A stretch of 64,000 bases of DNA from Echeneis naucrates (Eukaryota; Chordata; Actinopteri; Carangiformes; Echeneidae): the NCBI RefSeq assembly GCF_900963305.1, contig NC_042526.1:14947001-15011000 (forward strand). The letters are read 5' to 3'. The notes under the pieces were generated by a model. The model did no database searches. It was not told the DNA's origin and was given only the letters and a program-made list of their open reading frames with translations. Made by a program: the position numbers and the translations under genes. Shown here piece after piece: positions 22,980-37,700 of this stretch (position 1 is its first letter; every line of letters begins with the position of its first letter).

Positions 22980-23930
22980 CGCTCCTCTTTAGGCTGAAAC
23001 CTGCGAATGAAGCCTCAGTTATCAGGGTGTCCAGAGGAGGAGGAGGCTGATGTAGCCGGAGAGGCCGGCTAGGGTTCAACATTTCATAACCCCGACGTCA
23101 CTGTTAGCATTAGCAAGGGGAAGCAGGTCAGAGTCAGCGGAGGTGCTGCTAATCACACCGCTGTAATAAAAGTTGGGCAAAACATCCAAAATGTTTTGAG
23201 GTGGTGAGCTCATACCGATAAACACCTCCTGTTATCTCACCCCGGCAACACATGGGGCTACAAACAATGCGACGGGGTAGCTGGGTCAGATAAACAGGTA
23301 GCTGTTAGCTCCTCGAGCTAGGCCCGGACCAGAGCCGCCTCTCTGCCCGAGGAGGAGAGAGGACACACGGCTACACGGAGGCTCAGCTGGGGGTCTTGGC
23401 CCCTCGGCCCAGGCCACAGACAGAGATTAAATCAAACATTTAGGCAACAAACGGCGAGCAGACGTCCACCACAGAAGCTAGACTTACTTTCAGGACACGA
23501 TGAAGGCAGTCCCGTCCGGACACAGCCCCGTCGATAAAATTAAAAAAAAAAAAAAAAAACTAACAAAAACGTGCGGAGTCACCGTCGCTGTCTGCGGGGG
23601 CTTTCAGTCTGACAGCTCGGCGTCTCACACTAATGTCACAGTTTTCATCAGCCGGGTGTCGCTAACTCTGCAGGCCGCTGTCTCCCAGGTGGGACCCGAC
23701 CCAGGAGTTACCTAACGCCACCGCTAGCTGTTATGAACTAGGTCGGCGGCACCGCTAGCCCGCTAAGTGCTGTGGTTAGCAGCGGGGACTGAACCAGATC
23801 GATAGGGCTAAGCAACATGGAGGCTCCGTTCATGGCCGCGGAGGTCAGACCCATCCAGGTCTGCTAGGATCCGCTGCGCTCACACGATCCGCGTCCCGTC
23901 CTCGGGGGTTTGGTTAATGTAGTCCAGAGA
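22980..23930 (-). promoter_or_regulatory. CG-rich 5' flank / promoter region of clpx
   Basis: From about 22880 to 23930 the sequence turns GC-rich with many CpG (for example CGGCCCAGG, GCGGCACCG, GGCCGCGGAGG, CGCGTCCCGTCC), in contrast to the AT-rich flanks. No TATA box is evident. It looks like a CpG-type housekeeping promoter and 5' UTR of clpx; the transcription start cannot be placed. Confidence 0.5.
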
Positions 23931-25724
23931 GTCCGGAATTGAAACCGTGTTTTCTTTTCAAATCACTTTTCTGAAATTGGATCTTTAAAAAAAAAAAGAA
24001 GCTTACAAGCATTTCCAGAAAACGCACACAGACAAACGGAGAAGCCAGTATTTCAATATACTCTAAAAATTTATTTCATAATTGGACTTTTTTTTTTTTT
24101 TTTGGCTACACAATGTCTGTAGGCCTCTACTTTGCAGGATTGTGTGCCCCACAGACTACACGGGAATTTGTGCAACCACCATACACATCAGCATAGATAT
24201 TACAGTATGATAAACTTCCATTACTACAATACAGTGCAACAAATAGGTGACTTCAGCAGGAATTCTGTATAATACATTGTAGGAATACATATTTTACAGG
24301 AAAACACATCTGTTCTCATTTGTGAAGGTTTGAATTATGGCTCTTACTGTAAACCCCTTGACAATGGTTTAGACTCTCAGTCCAATTTCTATTATAGTGA
24401 CAGTGACTCAAACACATGGAATCTGAGATTAGTCAACTCTTTTATTTAGTCAGGCTTTATTAAAATGTTAAAACATTTGATGTTTATGTTTAGAAGCAGT
24501 TTAAGTCAAATGGTTTTTATCGATTAGTAACAATCACAAAGTCATTTATTTTGCATGTTTTGACACACTGGGAAGATTTTAGTGGCTTTTGCACAGGTGA
24601 GTTAGTGTTAGAAATACATTGACTGTTTCCAAGACTACATTAAGAGTTGTGAGATGGACAATGTGGCAGTTAAATGACAATATAGTAATAATAATAAGAA
24701 CAATTGAATACAATTACTAATATGACAAATGCCAACTGTTTCAACACTATGTTACATGGCTTTCAGCGGGATCCCTTTACAACCTAGAATTAGGCAGTAA
24801 AATATAAAATTAGATAAAATTTAATTGGGAGAAAATCTGTCCTCCTTTGTCCTTTCCCTACATTTTGAGGCCAAAAAACATAAACCACAGATAAGCACAG
24901 TTTAAAGAGGAGAAGCTGTTTCTTCAAGGAAAACTGTCAGCATCACTGTGCCACTTGCTAAAATATTTTTTTTCCTGCCATTGTTGTGCATTAAAATTGA
25001 AAAGTAAGCAGTAGCTAATATTGAAGATATTGAAGAGAAACATTTAGCTGCAATTTCTTTAGATCCCCAGATATATTTTCTGTTCCCCCTGGAAGCTAAA
25101 AGCATGTCTGTTTTATCTTTAAACTTTATACCCTCTATTTCTTTGGCACTCAAACATTCAATACCTCTGGTTACATTTCGGCAACATTATTTTCCTGATC
25201 ACTGCTTTCAAGCAGGCGTACACATCATAAAATAAACTTGATAGCAAGAAACTGTCTTATATGTGTTAAAAAAAAATAAAGAAGACTTACCTCTAAATTA
25301 TTAAAATAGCAACATACAGTTAGACCTTGTTCTCTGGATATTCCTCCTTACCATGTGTATCTAACCTATATCTACAACATCACATTTATATATTACATTG
25401 ACTGATTAAACAGAATTTGGGATAAGCACTTGCCCTATAAGTATAATATGAACAGACTGTCACATTAAAAGCTGCTGAATTTCAACAAAATGATGTCCAA
25501 CATTCCCAGCACCATTGCTGATACCATCTGTATAAATTTAGCATTATGGATGGATGGTACATTTGCATGCAGTCAGCTCTCAGTAATCTTGAATTAACTG
25601 ACTGATTAAACATTTCAAACAATATCCAGTACAACCTATGAAACTGCTACCAGCAAATCCCCCTGCGTCAAACTCAGGTCAATTTCTTGAAAGTAACTTA
25701 AACAAATTGATATTTCAAATATAT
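23931..25724. other. clpx-gldn intergenic region
   Basis: AT-rich sequence with a T-run (24089-24103). A minus-strand frame at 24902-25153 (83 codons) has no family resemblance that I recognise. No gene or repeat can be supported. Confidence 0.45.
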
Positions 25725-25730
25725 TTTATT
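25725..25730 (-). terminator. Poly-A signal of gldn (minus strand)
   Basis: TTTATT on the plus strand (AATAAA on minus) lies only 25 bases past the gldn stop at 25755, implying a very short 3' UTR. A more distal signal may be used as well. Confidence 0.4.
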
Positions 25731-25754
25731 GCTGAATTCACAGAGTGTTAGGGG

Positions 25755-28700
25755 TTATCTTCCGGCCTGTTTGAGTTTAACTCTGCAGGTTTTCACACTG
25801 CTGTTGTCCCACAAGTACAAAAGCTTTTTCTTGGGATAGTATGACAACATAGCCAAGATGCCATTATCTGACCGTAAACCAATATTAGCATCCATAGGAC
25901 TCTGTGTCTTCAAATTAAAGGCATATGTCAATCTTTCGTCAGTGCCAGTTGTGAAGTACACTATTCCACATACAATGAAAGCATTTCCTGCTTGAGCTGT
26001 ACGGTAGCCAGTGTCAATGACAGACTCCATGGAGAACGTGTCAGGGTTGATCTTTGCCACCCTTATATTATCATCTGAATCTGATGCAAATATTACCCAC
26101 AGTCCATTTTCATCCACAGCAAACTTGAAGTACGTCTTCGAATTGCCGAAGAGGTAATTCAGTTTGTTATATCTGCTGTTTTCCATGCTTAGAATGGCTG
26201 TTCTCCGAGTGTTCAGATCAAATCTGTAAAATCAAACATTAACCATTGGTAAGTTAAAAAGCTGAAACGTAAAAGATACTTGTTACATAATATAAGTTAC
26301 TATGGTAAAAGCAAAATCTTATCTATGTTTAATGTAAAGTCTTACTTCGTAAGCTTGTTTGTCCCTCCATTATGGAAATAAAATACTCCCTTGTAAACAA
26401 CATGACCACATCCCTGGTAGAACCTCCCAACATCTACAGTTTTGTAGTCTGTGCTCAGAAGGGCTGTACTGTTACTGTACTCCAACAAAGTTCGACCTGG
26501 GCGATAAAGGTGCACACGTTAAATACACAATAATTCACAAATTATGCAAGGTGGTTGCTCTAAGAATCACCTGAAAAATGATCAGCAACCCAGGATCGGC
26601 CATCATCCGGCTGAGCCACATCTGACATCCAGGATCCGTAAGTGGTCATCATCGGGGTGGTTTTTGTTGAGCATTTAATGGCTTTAATGCGGTAATCTAA
26701 ATAAATAAAGATGTGCTTTAGTTGGTTGAAAGTAATTAGACAGATACAAATTTAGATGGGTAGATAAGTGGGTTTTTCTAACTAGATTTTCTCCTTCTCT
26801 CCTTGGCATTCCCAGCGACCTTTTTGTTAGTCCGGTGTGGATATGAATTGTCTACAAAAATGGCAGAGTAAAAAATTAAACCAATAAGAATTTTCACAAA
26901 GGTTAGGGCATGGTGGTTCGTCATTTTGTGTTTACAGTTCAAAATGGCTGTTCAACCTCTCACCATAACAGCGCGGTAAGAGGTTAAGATCAGATCTGTG
27001 AGTGCAAACATTTCATGAATGAGGTTCAATGTCTCCTACCTGCCTCTGTAACAGTTCCTGTGTTGGTTTCAGTCCAGGTGTCATGTCTGCTGTCTGGACC
27101 ATGTGATACAAACCCTGAACCAAATAAGCAGTCTGTATAGTAACCAACCTATTAACACATCTGATGGTGTCTCTGTGGCATCTCCTGTGTTGGTTTCTTT
27201 TCCCTCTTGGCTGCGGTCTGGGTGAACTGATACTGACTCTAGAAAATAATCAGATTTCATTTGGATGTGAATGAAGTTATGAGATACTTGAATTTCACGC
27301 ACACACATCTATTGTACTTGTGAGTAAAATAAATTATGAACCAGTTTGCTCACCAATGTCCTCATGGCCTTCCCAGGTTTCATGAGCTGAACGTGTTGGT
27401 GTTGGAAACCCTGAGAAGAAAGAGGAGAATGATTAAAAGGTTCTCCGAAATCTGTGGATACAAACATTTCATGAGTGAGGTTCAGTGTCTCCTACCTGGT
27501 AATAATCTCACTGGTGCCTCTGTAACAGTTCCTGTGCTGGTTTCAGTCCAGGTGTCATGTCTGCCGTCTGGACCATGTGATACAAACCCTGAACCAAATA
27601 AAACAGAGATAGGTCGATTATAACTTTTTTTTAAGGACAGGTCAGTATGCGTTCATAAAGCACAGTCTGATTCCTGTCGTCAGTTATATCAGGATCATAA
27701 TAAAATAAATGTCGAATAAAATCCCATCACATCAGTAAATCAGTCTGTACAATAACCAACCTCTGAATACATCTGTTGGTGCCTCTGTAACAGTCCCTTT
27801 GTTGGTTGCTTTGGAAGAGTCTCGGCTGTGGTCTGGAAGAAAGCAGTGCACAATGAGACATTAAGATCAAATCTGTGAATACAAACATTTCATGAGTGAG
27901 GTTCAGTGTCTCCTACCTGGTAATAATCTCACTGGTGCCTCTGTAACAGTTCCTGTGCTGGTTTCAGTCCAGGTGTCATGTCTGCCGTCTGGACCATGTG
28001 ATACAAACCCTGAACCAAATAAAACAGAACTTGGTCAACTCTAACTTTATCAAAGGACAGGCAGTATGTGTTTACAGTACAGTCTGATTAATGACTTCAC
28101 TTATATCAGGATTATAATAAATACACGTTGAAAAAAATTATCATCAAATCTTTTAAACAGTCTGTATTGTAACCAACCTATGAACACATCTGATGGTGTC
28201 TCTGTGGCATCTCCTGTGTTGGTTTCTTTTCTGTCTTGGCTGCGGTCTGGGTGAACTGATACTGACTCTAGAAAATAATCAGATTTCATTTGGATGTGAA
28301 GGAAGTTATGAGATACTTGAAATTAACAGACACACATCTATTGCACTTGTGAGTAAAATAAATTATGAACCAGTTTGCTCACCAATGTCCTCATGGTCTT
28401 CCCAGGTTTCATGAGCTGAACGTGTTGGTGTTGGAAACCCTGAGAAGAAAGAGGATGATGATTAAAAGGTTCATCTGAAATCTGTGAATACAAACATTTC
28501 ATGAATGAGGTTCAGTGTCTCCTACCTGGTAATAATCTCACTGGTGCCTCTGTAACAGTTCCTGTGCTGGTTTCAGTCCAGGTGTCATGTCTGCCGTCTG
28601 GACCATGTGATACAAACCCTGAACCAAATAAAACAGAGATAGGTCGAATATAACTTTTTTTTAAGGACAGGTCAGTATGCATTCATAAAGCACAGTCTGA

Positions 28701-31700
28701 TTCCTGTCGTCAGTTATATCAGGATCATAATAAAATAAATGTTGAATAAAATCCCATCACATCAGTAAAGCAGTCTGTACAATAACCAACCTCTGGATAC
28801 ATCTGCTGGTGCCTCTGTAACAGTCCCTTTGTTGGTTGCTTTGGAAGAGTCTCGGCTGTGGTCTGGAAGAAAGCAGTGCACAATGAGACGTTAAGATCAA
28901 ATCTGTGAATACAAACATTTCATGAGTGAGGTTCAGTGTCTCCTACCTGGTAATAATCTCACTGGTGCCTCTGTAACAGTTCCTGTGCTGGTTTCAGTCC
29001 AGGTGTCATGTCTGCCGTCTGGACCATGTGATACAAACCCTGAACCAAATAAAACAGAACTTGGTCAACTCTAACTTTATCAAAGGACAGGCAGTATGTG
29101 TTTACAGTACAGTCTGATTACTGACTTCACTTATATCAGGATTATAATAAATAAATGTTGAAAAAAATTATCATCAAATCTTTTAAACAGTCTGTATAGT
29201 AACCAACCTATGAACACATCTGATGGTGTCTCTGTGGCATTTCCTGTGTTGGTTTCTTTTCTGTCTTGGCTGCGGTCTGGGTGAACTGATACTGACTCTA
29301 GAAAATAATCAGATTTCATTTGGATGTGAAGGAAGTTATGAGATACTTGAATTTCACGCACACACATCTATTGTATTTGTGAGTAAAATCAATTATGAAC
29401 CAGTTTCCTCACCAATGTCCTCATGTCCTTCCAAGGTTTCATGAGCTGAACGTGTTGGTGTTGGAAACCCTGAGAAGAAAGAGGAGAATGATTAAAAGGT
29501 TCTCCGAAATCTGTGAATACAAACATTTCATGAATGAGGTTCAGTGTCTCCTACCTGGTAATAATCTCACTGGTGCCTCTGTAACAGTTCCTGTGCTGGT
29601 TTCAGTCCAGGTGTCATGTCTGCCGTCTGGACCATGTGATACAAACCCTGAACCAAATAAAACAGAGATAGGTCGATTATAACTTTTTTTTAAGGACAGG
29701 TCAGTATGCGTTCATAAAGCACAGTCTGATTCCTGTCGTCAGTTATATCAGGATCATAATAAAATAAATGTTGAATAAAATCCCATCACATCAGTAAAGC
29801 AGTCTGTACAATAACCAACCTCTGACTACATCTGCTGGTGCCTCTGTAACAGTCCCTTTGTTGGTTGCTTTGGAAGAGTCTCGGCTGTGGTCTGGAAGAA
29901 AGCAGTGCACAATGAGACATTAAGATCAAATCTGTGAATACAAACATTTCATGAATGAGGTTCAGTGTCTCCTACCTGGTAATAATCTCACTGGTGCCTC
30001 TGTAACAGTTCCTGTGCTGGTTTCAGTCCAGGTGTCATGTCTGCCGTCTGGACCATGTGATACAAACCCTGAACCAAATAAAACAGAACTTGGTCAACTC
30101 TAACTTTATCAAAGGACAGGCAGTATGTGTTTACAGTACAGTCTGATTACTGACTTCACTTATATCAGGATTATAATAAATAAATGTTGAAAAAAATTAT
30201 CATCAAATCTTTTAAACAGTCTGTATAGTAACCAACCTATGAACACATCTGATGGTGTCTCTGTGGCATCTCCTGTGTTGGTTTCTTTTCCCTCTTGGCT
30301 GCGGTCTGGGTGAACTGATACTGACTCTAGAAAATAATCAGATTTCATTTGGATGTGAATGAAGTTATGAGATACTTGAATTTCACGCACACACATCTAT
30401 TGTACTTGTGAGTAAAATAAATTATGAACCAGTTTGCTCACCAATGTCCTCATGGCCTTCCCAGGTTTCATGAGCTGAACGTGTTGGTGTTGGAAACCCT
30501 GAGAAGAAAGAGGAGAATGATTAAAAGGTTCTCCGAAATCTGTGGATACAAACATTTCATGAGTGAGGTTCAGTGTCTCCTACCTGGTAATAATCTCACT
30601 GGTGCCTCTGTAACAGTTCCTGTGCTGGTTTCAGTCCAGGTGTCATGTCTGCCGTCTGGACCATGTGATACAAACCCTGAACCAAATAAAACAGAGATAG
30701 GTCGATTATAACTTTTTTTTAAGGACAGGTCAGTATGCGTTCATAAAGCACAGTCTGATTCCTGTCGTCAGTTATATCAGGATCATAATAAAATAAATGT
30801 CGAATAAAATCCCATCACATCAGTAAATCAGTCTGTACAATAACCAACCTCTGAATACATCTGTTGGTGCCTCTGTAACAGTCCCTTTGTTGGTTGCTTT
30901 GGAAGAGTCTCGGCTGTGGTCTGGAAGAAAGCAGTGCACAATGAGACATTAAGATCAAATCTGTGAATACAAACATTTCATGAGTGAGGTTCAGTGTCTC
31001 CTACCTGGTAATAATCTCACTGGTGCCTCTGTAACAGTTCCTGTGCTGGTTTCAGTCCAGGTGTCATGTCTGCCGTCTGGACCATGTGATACAAACCCTG
31101 AACCAAATAAAACAGAACTTGGTCAACTCTAACTTTATCAAAGGACAGGCAGTATGTGTTTACAGTACAGTCTGATTACTGACTTCACTTATATCAGGAT
31201 TATAATAAATACACGTTGAAAAAAATTATCATCAAATCTTTTAAACAGTCTGTATTGTAACCAACCTATGAACACATCTGATGGTGTCTCTGTGGCATCT
31301 CCTGTGTTGGTTTCTTTTCTGTCTTGGCTGCGGTCTGGGTGAACTGATACTGACTCTAGAAAATAATCAGATTTCATTTGGATGTGAAGGAAGTTATGAG
31401 ATACTTGAAATTAACAGACACACATCTATTGCACTTGTGAGTAAAATAAATTATGAACCAGTTTCCTCACCAATGTCCTCATGGTCTTCCCAGGTTTCAT
31501 GAGCTGAACGTGTTGGTGTTGGAAACCCTGAGAAGAAAGAGGATGATGATTAAAAGGTTCATCTGAAATCTGTGAATACAAACATTTCATGAATGAGGTT
31601 CAGTGTCTCCTACCTGGTAATAATCTCACTGGTGCCTCTGTAACAGTTCCTGTGCTGGTTTCAGTCCAGGTGTCATGTCTGCCGTCTGGACCATGTGATA

Positions 31701-34700
31701 CAAACCCTGAACCAAATAAAACAGAGATAGGTCGAATATAACTTTTTTTTAAGGACAGGTCAGTATGCGTTCATAAAGCACAGTCTGATTCCTGTCGTCA
31801 GTTATATCAGGATCATAATAAAATAAATGTTGAATAAAATCCCATCACATCAGTAAAGCAGTCTGTACAATAACCAACCTCTGGATACATCTGCTGGTGC
31901 CTCTGTAACAGTCCCTTTGTTGGTTGCTTTGGAAGAGTCTCGGCTGTGGTCTGGAAGAAAGCAGTGCACAATGAGACGTTAAGATCAAATCTGTGAATAC
32001 AAACATTTCATGAGTGAGGTTCAGTGTCTCCTACCTGGTAATAATCTCACTGGTGCCTCTGTAACAGTTCCTGTGCTGGTTTCAGTCCAGGTGTCATGTC
32101 TGCCGTCTGGACCATGTGATACAAACCCTGAACCAAATAAAACAGAACTTGGTCAACTGTAACTTTATCAAAGGACAGGCAGTATGTGTTTACAGTACAG
32201 TCTGATTAATGACTTCACTTATATCAGGATTATAATAAATACATGTTGAAAAAAATTATCATCAAATCTTTTAAACAGTCTGTACAGTAACCAACCTATG
32301 AACACATCTGATGGTGTCTCTGTGGCATCTCCCGTGTTGGTTTCTTTTCTGTCTTGGCTGCGGTCTGGGTGAACTGATACTGACTCTAGAAAATAATCAG
32401 ATTTCATTTGGATGTGAAGGAAGTTATGAGATACTTGAATTTCACGCACACACATCTATTGTATTTGTGAGTAAAATCAATTATGAACCAGTTTCCTCAC
32501 CAATGTCCTCATGTCCTTCCCAGGTTTCATGAGCTGAACGTGTTGGTGTTGGAAACCCTGAGAAGAAAGAGGAGAATGATTAAAAGGTTCTCCGAAATCT
32601 GTGAATACAAACATTTCATGAATGAGGTTCAGTGTCTCCTACCTGGTAATAATCTCACTGGTGCCTCTGTAACAGTTCCTGTGCTGGTTTCAGTCCAGGT
32701 GTCATGTCTGCCGTCTGGACCATGTGATACAAACCCTGAACCAAATAAAACAGAGATAGGTCGATTATAACTTTTTTTTAAGGACAGGTCAGTATGCGTT
32801 CATAAAGCACAGTCTGATTCCTGTCGTCAGTTATATCAGGATCATAATAAAATAAATGTTGAATAAAATCCCATCACATCAGTAAAGCAGTCTGTACAAT
32901 AACCAACCTCTGAATACATCTGCTGGTGCCTCTGTAACAGTCCCTTTGTTGGTTGCTTTGGAAGAGTCTCGGCTGTGGTCTGGAAGAAAGCAGTGCACAA
33001 TGAGACATTAAGATCAAATCTGTGAATACAAACATTTCATGAATGAGGTTCAGTGTCTCCTACCTGGTAATAATCTCACTGGTGCCTCTGTAACAGTTCC
33101 TGTGCTGGTTTCAGTCCAGGTGTCATGTCTGCCGTCTGGACCATGTGATACAAACCCTGAACCAAATAAAACAGAACTTGGTCAACTCTAACTTTATCAA
33201 AGGACAGGCAGTATGTGTTTACAGTACAGTCTGATTACTGACTTCACTTATATCAGGATTATAATAAATAAATGTTGAAAAAAATTATCATCAAATCTTT
33301 TAAACAGTCTGTATAGTAACCAACCTATGAACACATCTGATGGTGTCTCTGTGGCATCTCCTGTGTTGGTTTCTTTTCTGTCTTGGCTGCGGTCTGGGTG
33401 AACTGATACTGACTCTAGAAAATAATCAGATTTCATTTGGATGTGAATGAAGTTATGAGATACTTGAATTTCACGCACGCACATCTATTGTATTTGTGAG
33501 TAAAATCAATTATGAACCAGTTTGCTCACCAATGTCCTCATGGCCTTCCCAGGTTTCATGAGCTGAACGTGTTGGTGTTGGAAACCCTGAGAAGAAAGAG
33601 GAGAATGATTAAAAGGTTCATCTGAAATCTGTGAATACAAACATTTCATGAATGAGGTTCAGTGTCTCCTACCTGGTAATAATCTCACTGGTGCCTCTGT
33701 AACAGTTCCTGTGCTGGTTTCAGTCCAGGTGTCATGTCTGCCGTCTGGACCATGTGATACAAACCCTGAACCAAATAAAACAGAGATAGGTCGATTATAA
33801 CTTTTTTTTAAGGACAGGTCAGTATGCGTTCATAAAGCACAGTCTGATTCCTGTCGTCAGTTATATCAGGATCATAATAAAATAAATGTTGAATAAAATC
33901 CCATCACATCAGTAAAGCAGTCTGTACAATAACCAACCTCTGAATACATCTGCTGGTGCCTCTGTAACAGTCCCTTTGTTGGTTGCTTTGGAAGAGTCTC
34001 GGCTGTGGTCTGGAAGAAAGCAGTGCACAATGAGACATTAAGATCAAATCTGTGAATACAAACATTTCATGAGTGAGGTTCAGTGTCTCCTACCTGGTAA
34101 TAATCTCACTGGTGCCTCTGTAACAGTTCCTGTGCTGGTTTCAGTCCAGGTGTCATGTCTGCCGTCTGGACCATGTGATACAAACCCTGAACCAAATAAA
34201 ACAGAACTTGGTCAACTCTAACTTTATCAAAGGACAGGCAGTATGTGTTTACAGTACAGTCTGATTACTGACTTCACTTATATCAGGATTATAATAAATA
34301 AATGTTGAAAAAAATTATCATCAAATCTTTTAAACAGTCTGTATTGTAACCAACCTATGAACACATCTGATGGTGTCTCTGTGGCATCTCCTGTGTTGGT
34401 TTCTTTTCTGTCTTGGCTGCGGTCTGGGTGAACTGATACTGACTCTAGAAAATAATCAGATTTCATTTGGATGTGAATGAAGTTATGAGATACTTGAATT
34501 TCACGCACACACATCTATTGTACTTGTGAGTAAAATCAATTATGAACCAGTTTCCTCACCAATGTCCTCATGTCCTTCCCAGGTTTCACGAGCTGAATGT
34601 GTTGGTGTTGGAAACCCTGAGAAGAAAGAGGAGAATGATTAAAAGGTTCATCTGAAATCTGTGAATACAAACATTTCATGAGTGAGGTTCAGTGTCTCCT

Positions 34701-37700
34701 ACCTGGTAATAATCTCACTGGTGCCTCTGTAACAGTTCCTGTGCTGGTTTCAGTCCAGGTGTCATGTCTGCCGTCTGGACCATGTGATACAAACCCTGAA
34801 CCAAATAAAACAGAGATAGGTCGATTATAACTTTTTTTTAAGGACAGGTCAGTATGCGTTCATAAAGCACAGTCTGATTCCTGTCGTCAGTTATATCAGG
34901 ATCATAATAAAATAAATGTTGAATAAAATCCCATCACATCAGTAAAGCAGTCTGTACAATAACCAACCTCTGAATACATCTGCTGGTGCCTCTGTAACAG
35001 TCCCTTTGTTGGTTGCTTTGGAAGAGTCTCGGCTGTGGTCTGGAAGAAAGCAGTGCACAATGAGACATTAAGATCAAATCTGTGAATACAAACATTTCAT
35101 GAGTGAGATTCAGTGTCTCCTACCTGGTAATAATCTCACTGGTGCCTCTGTAACAGTTCCTGTGCTGGTTTCAGTCCAGGTGTCATGTCTGCCGTCTGGA
35201 CCATGTGATACAAACCCTGAACCAAATAAAACAGAACTTGGTCAACTCTAACTTTATCAAAGGACAGGCAGTATGTGTTTACAGTACAGTCTGATTACTG
35301 ACTTCACTTATATCAGGATTATAATAAATACACGTTGAAAAAAATTATCATCAAATCTTTTAAACAGTCTGTATTGTAACCAACCTATGAACACATCTGA
35401 TGGTGTCTCTGTGGCATCTCCCGTGTTGGTTTCTTTTCTGTCTTGGCTGCGGTCTGGGTGAACTGATACTGACTCTAGAAAATAATCAGATTTCATTTGG
35501 ATGTGAAGGAAGTTATGAGATACTTGAATTTCACGCACACACATCTATTGTATTTGTGAGTAAAATCAATTATGAACCAGTTTGCTCACCAATGTCCTCA
35601 TGGCCTTCCCAGGTTTCATGAGCTGAACGTGTTGGTGTTGGAAACCCTGAGAAGAAAGAGGAGAATGATTAAAAGGTTCATCTGAAATCTGTGAATACAA
35701 ACATTTCATGAGTGAGGTTCAGTGTCTCCTACCTGGTAATAATCTCACTGGTGCCTCTGTAACAGTTCCTGTGCTGGTTTCAGTCCAGGTGTCATGTGTG
35801 CCGTCTGGACCATGTGATACAAACCCTGAACCAAATAAAACAGAGATAGGTCGATTATAACTTTTTTTTAAGGACAGGTCAGTATGCGTTCATAAAGCAC
35901 AGTCTGATTCCTGTCGTCAGTTATATCAGGATCATAATAAAATAAATGTTGAATAAAATCCCATCACATCAGTAAAGCAGTCTGTACAATAACCAACCTC
36001 TGAATACATCTGCTGGTGCCTCTGTAACAGTCCCTTTGTTGGTTGCTTTGGAAGAGTCTCGGCTGTGGTCTGGAAGAAAGCAGTGCACAATGAGACATTA
36101 AGATCAAATCTGTGAATACAAACATTTCATGAGTGAGGTTCAGTGTCTCCTACCTGGTAATAATCTCACTGGTGCCTCTGTAACAGTTCCTGTGCTGGTT
36201 TCAGTCCAGGTGTCATGTCTGCCGTCTGGACCATGTGATACAAACCCTGAACCAAATAAAACAGAACTTGGTCAACTCTAACTTTATCAAAGGACAGGCA
36301 GTATGTGTTTACAGTACAGTCTGATTACTGACTTCACTTATATCAGGATTATAATAAATACACTGTTGAAAAAAATTATCATCAAATCTTTTAAACAGTC
36401 TGTATTGTAACCAACCTATGAACACATCTGATGGTGTCTCTGTGGCATCTCCCGTGTTGGTTTCTTTTCTGTCTTGGCTGCGGTCTGGGTGAACTGATAC
36501 TGACTCTAGAAAATAATCAGATTTCATTTGGATGTGAAGGAAGTTATGAGATACTTGAATTTCACGCACACACATCTATTGTACTTGTGAGTAAAATCAA
36601 TTATGAACCAGTTTCCTCACCAATGTCCTCATGTCCTTCCCAGGTTTCACGAGCTGAATGTGTTGGTGTTGGAAACCCTGAGAAGAAAGAGGAGAATGAT
36701 TAAAAGGTTCATCTGAAATCTGTGAATACAAACATTTCATGAATGAGGTTCAGTGTCTCCTACCTGGTAATAATCTCACTGGTGCCTCTGTAACAGTTCC
36801 TGTGCTGGTTTCAGTCCAGGTGTCATGTCTGCCGTCTGGACCATGTGATACAAACCCTGAACCAAATAAAACAGAGATAGGTCGATTATAACTTTTTTTT
36901 AAGGACAGGTCAGTATGCGTTCATAAAGCACAGTCTGATTCCTGTCGTCAGTTATATCAGGATCATAATAAAATAAATGTTGAATAAAATCCCATCACAT
37001 CAGTAAAGCAGTCTGTACAATAACCAACCTCTGAATACATCTGCTGGTGCCTCTGTAACAGTCCCTTTGTTGGTTGCTTTGGAAGAGTCTCGGCTGTGGT
37101 CTGGAAGAAAGCAGTGCACAATGAGACATTAAGATCAAATCTGTGAATACAAACATTTCATGAGTGAGGATTCAGTGTCTCCTACCTGGTAATAATCTCA
37201 CTGGTGCCTCTGTAACAGTTCCTGTGCTGGTTTCAGTCCAGGTGTCATGTCTGCCGTCTGGACCATGTGATACAAACCCTGAACCAAATAAAACAGAACT
37301 TGGTCAACTCTAACTTTATCAAAGGACAGGCAGTATGTGTTTACAGTACAGTCTGATTACTGACTTCACTTATATCAGGATTATAATAAATACACGTTGA
37401 AAAAAATTATCATCAAATCTTTTAAACAGTCTGTATTGTAACCAACCTATGAACACATCTGATGGTGTCTCTGTGGCATCTCCCGTGTTGGTTTCTTTTC
37501 TGTCTTGGCTGCGGTCTGGGTGAACTGATACTGACTCTAGAAAATAATCAGATTTCATTTGGATGTGAAGGAAGTTATGAGATATTTGAATTTCACGCAC
37601 ACACATCTATTGTATTTGTGAGTAAAATCAATTATGAACCAGTTTGCTCACCAATGTCCTCATGGCCTTCCCAGGTTTCATGAGCTGAACGTGTTGGTGT

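Noticed and set aside
24902-25153. 83-codon minus-strand frame between clpx and gldn
   Set aside because: No similarity to a known family, no splice or promoter context, and AT-rich composition as in the flanks.
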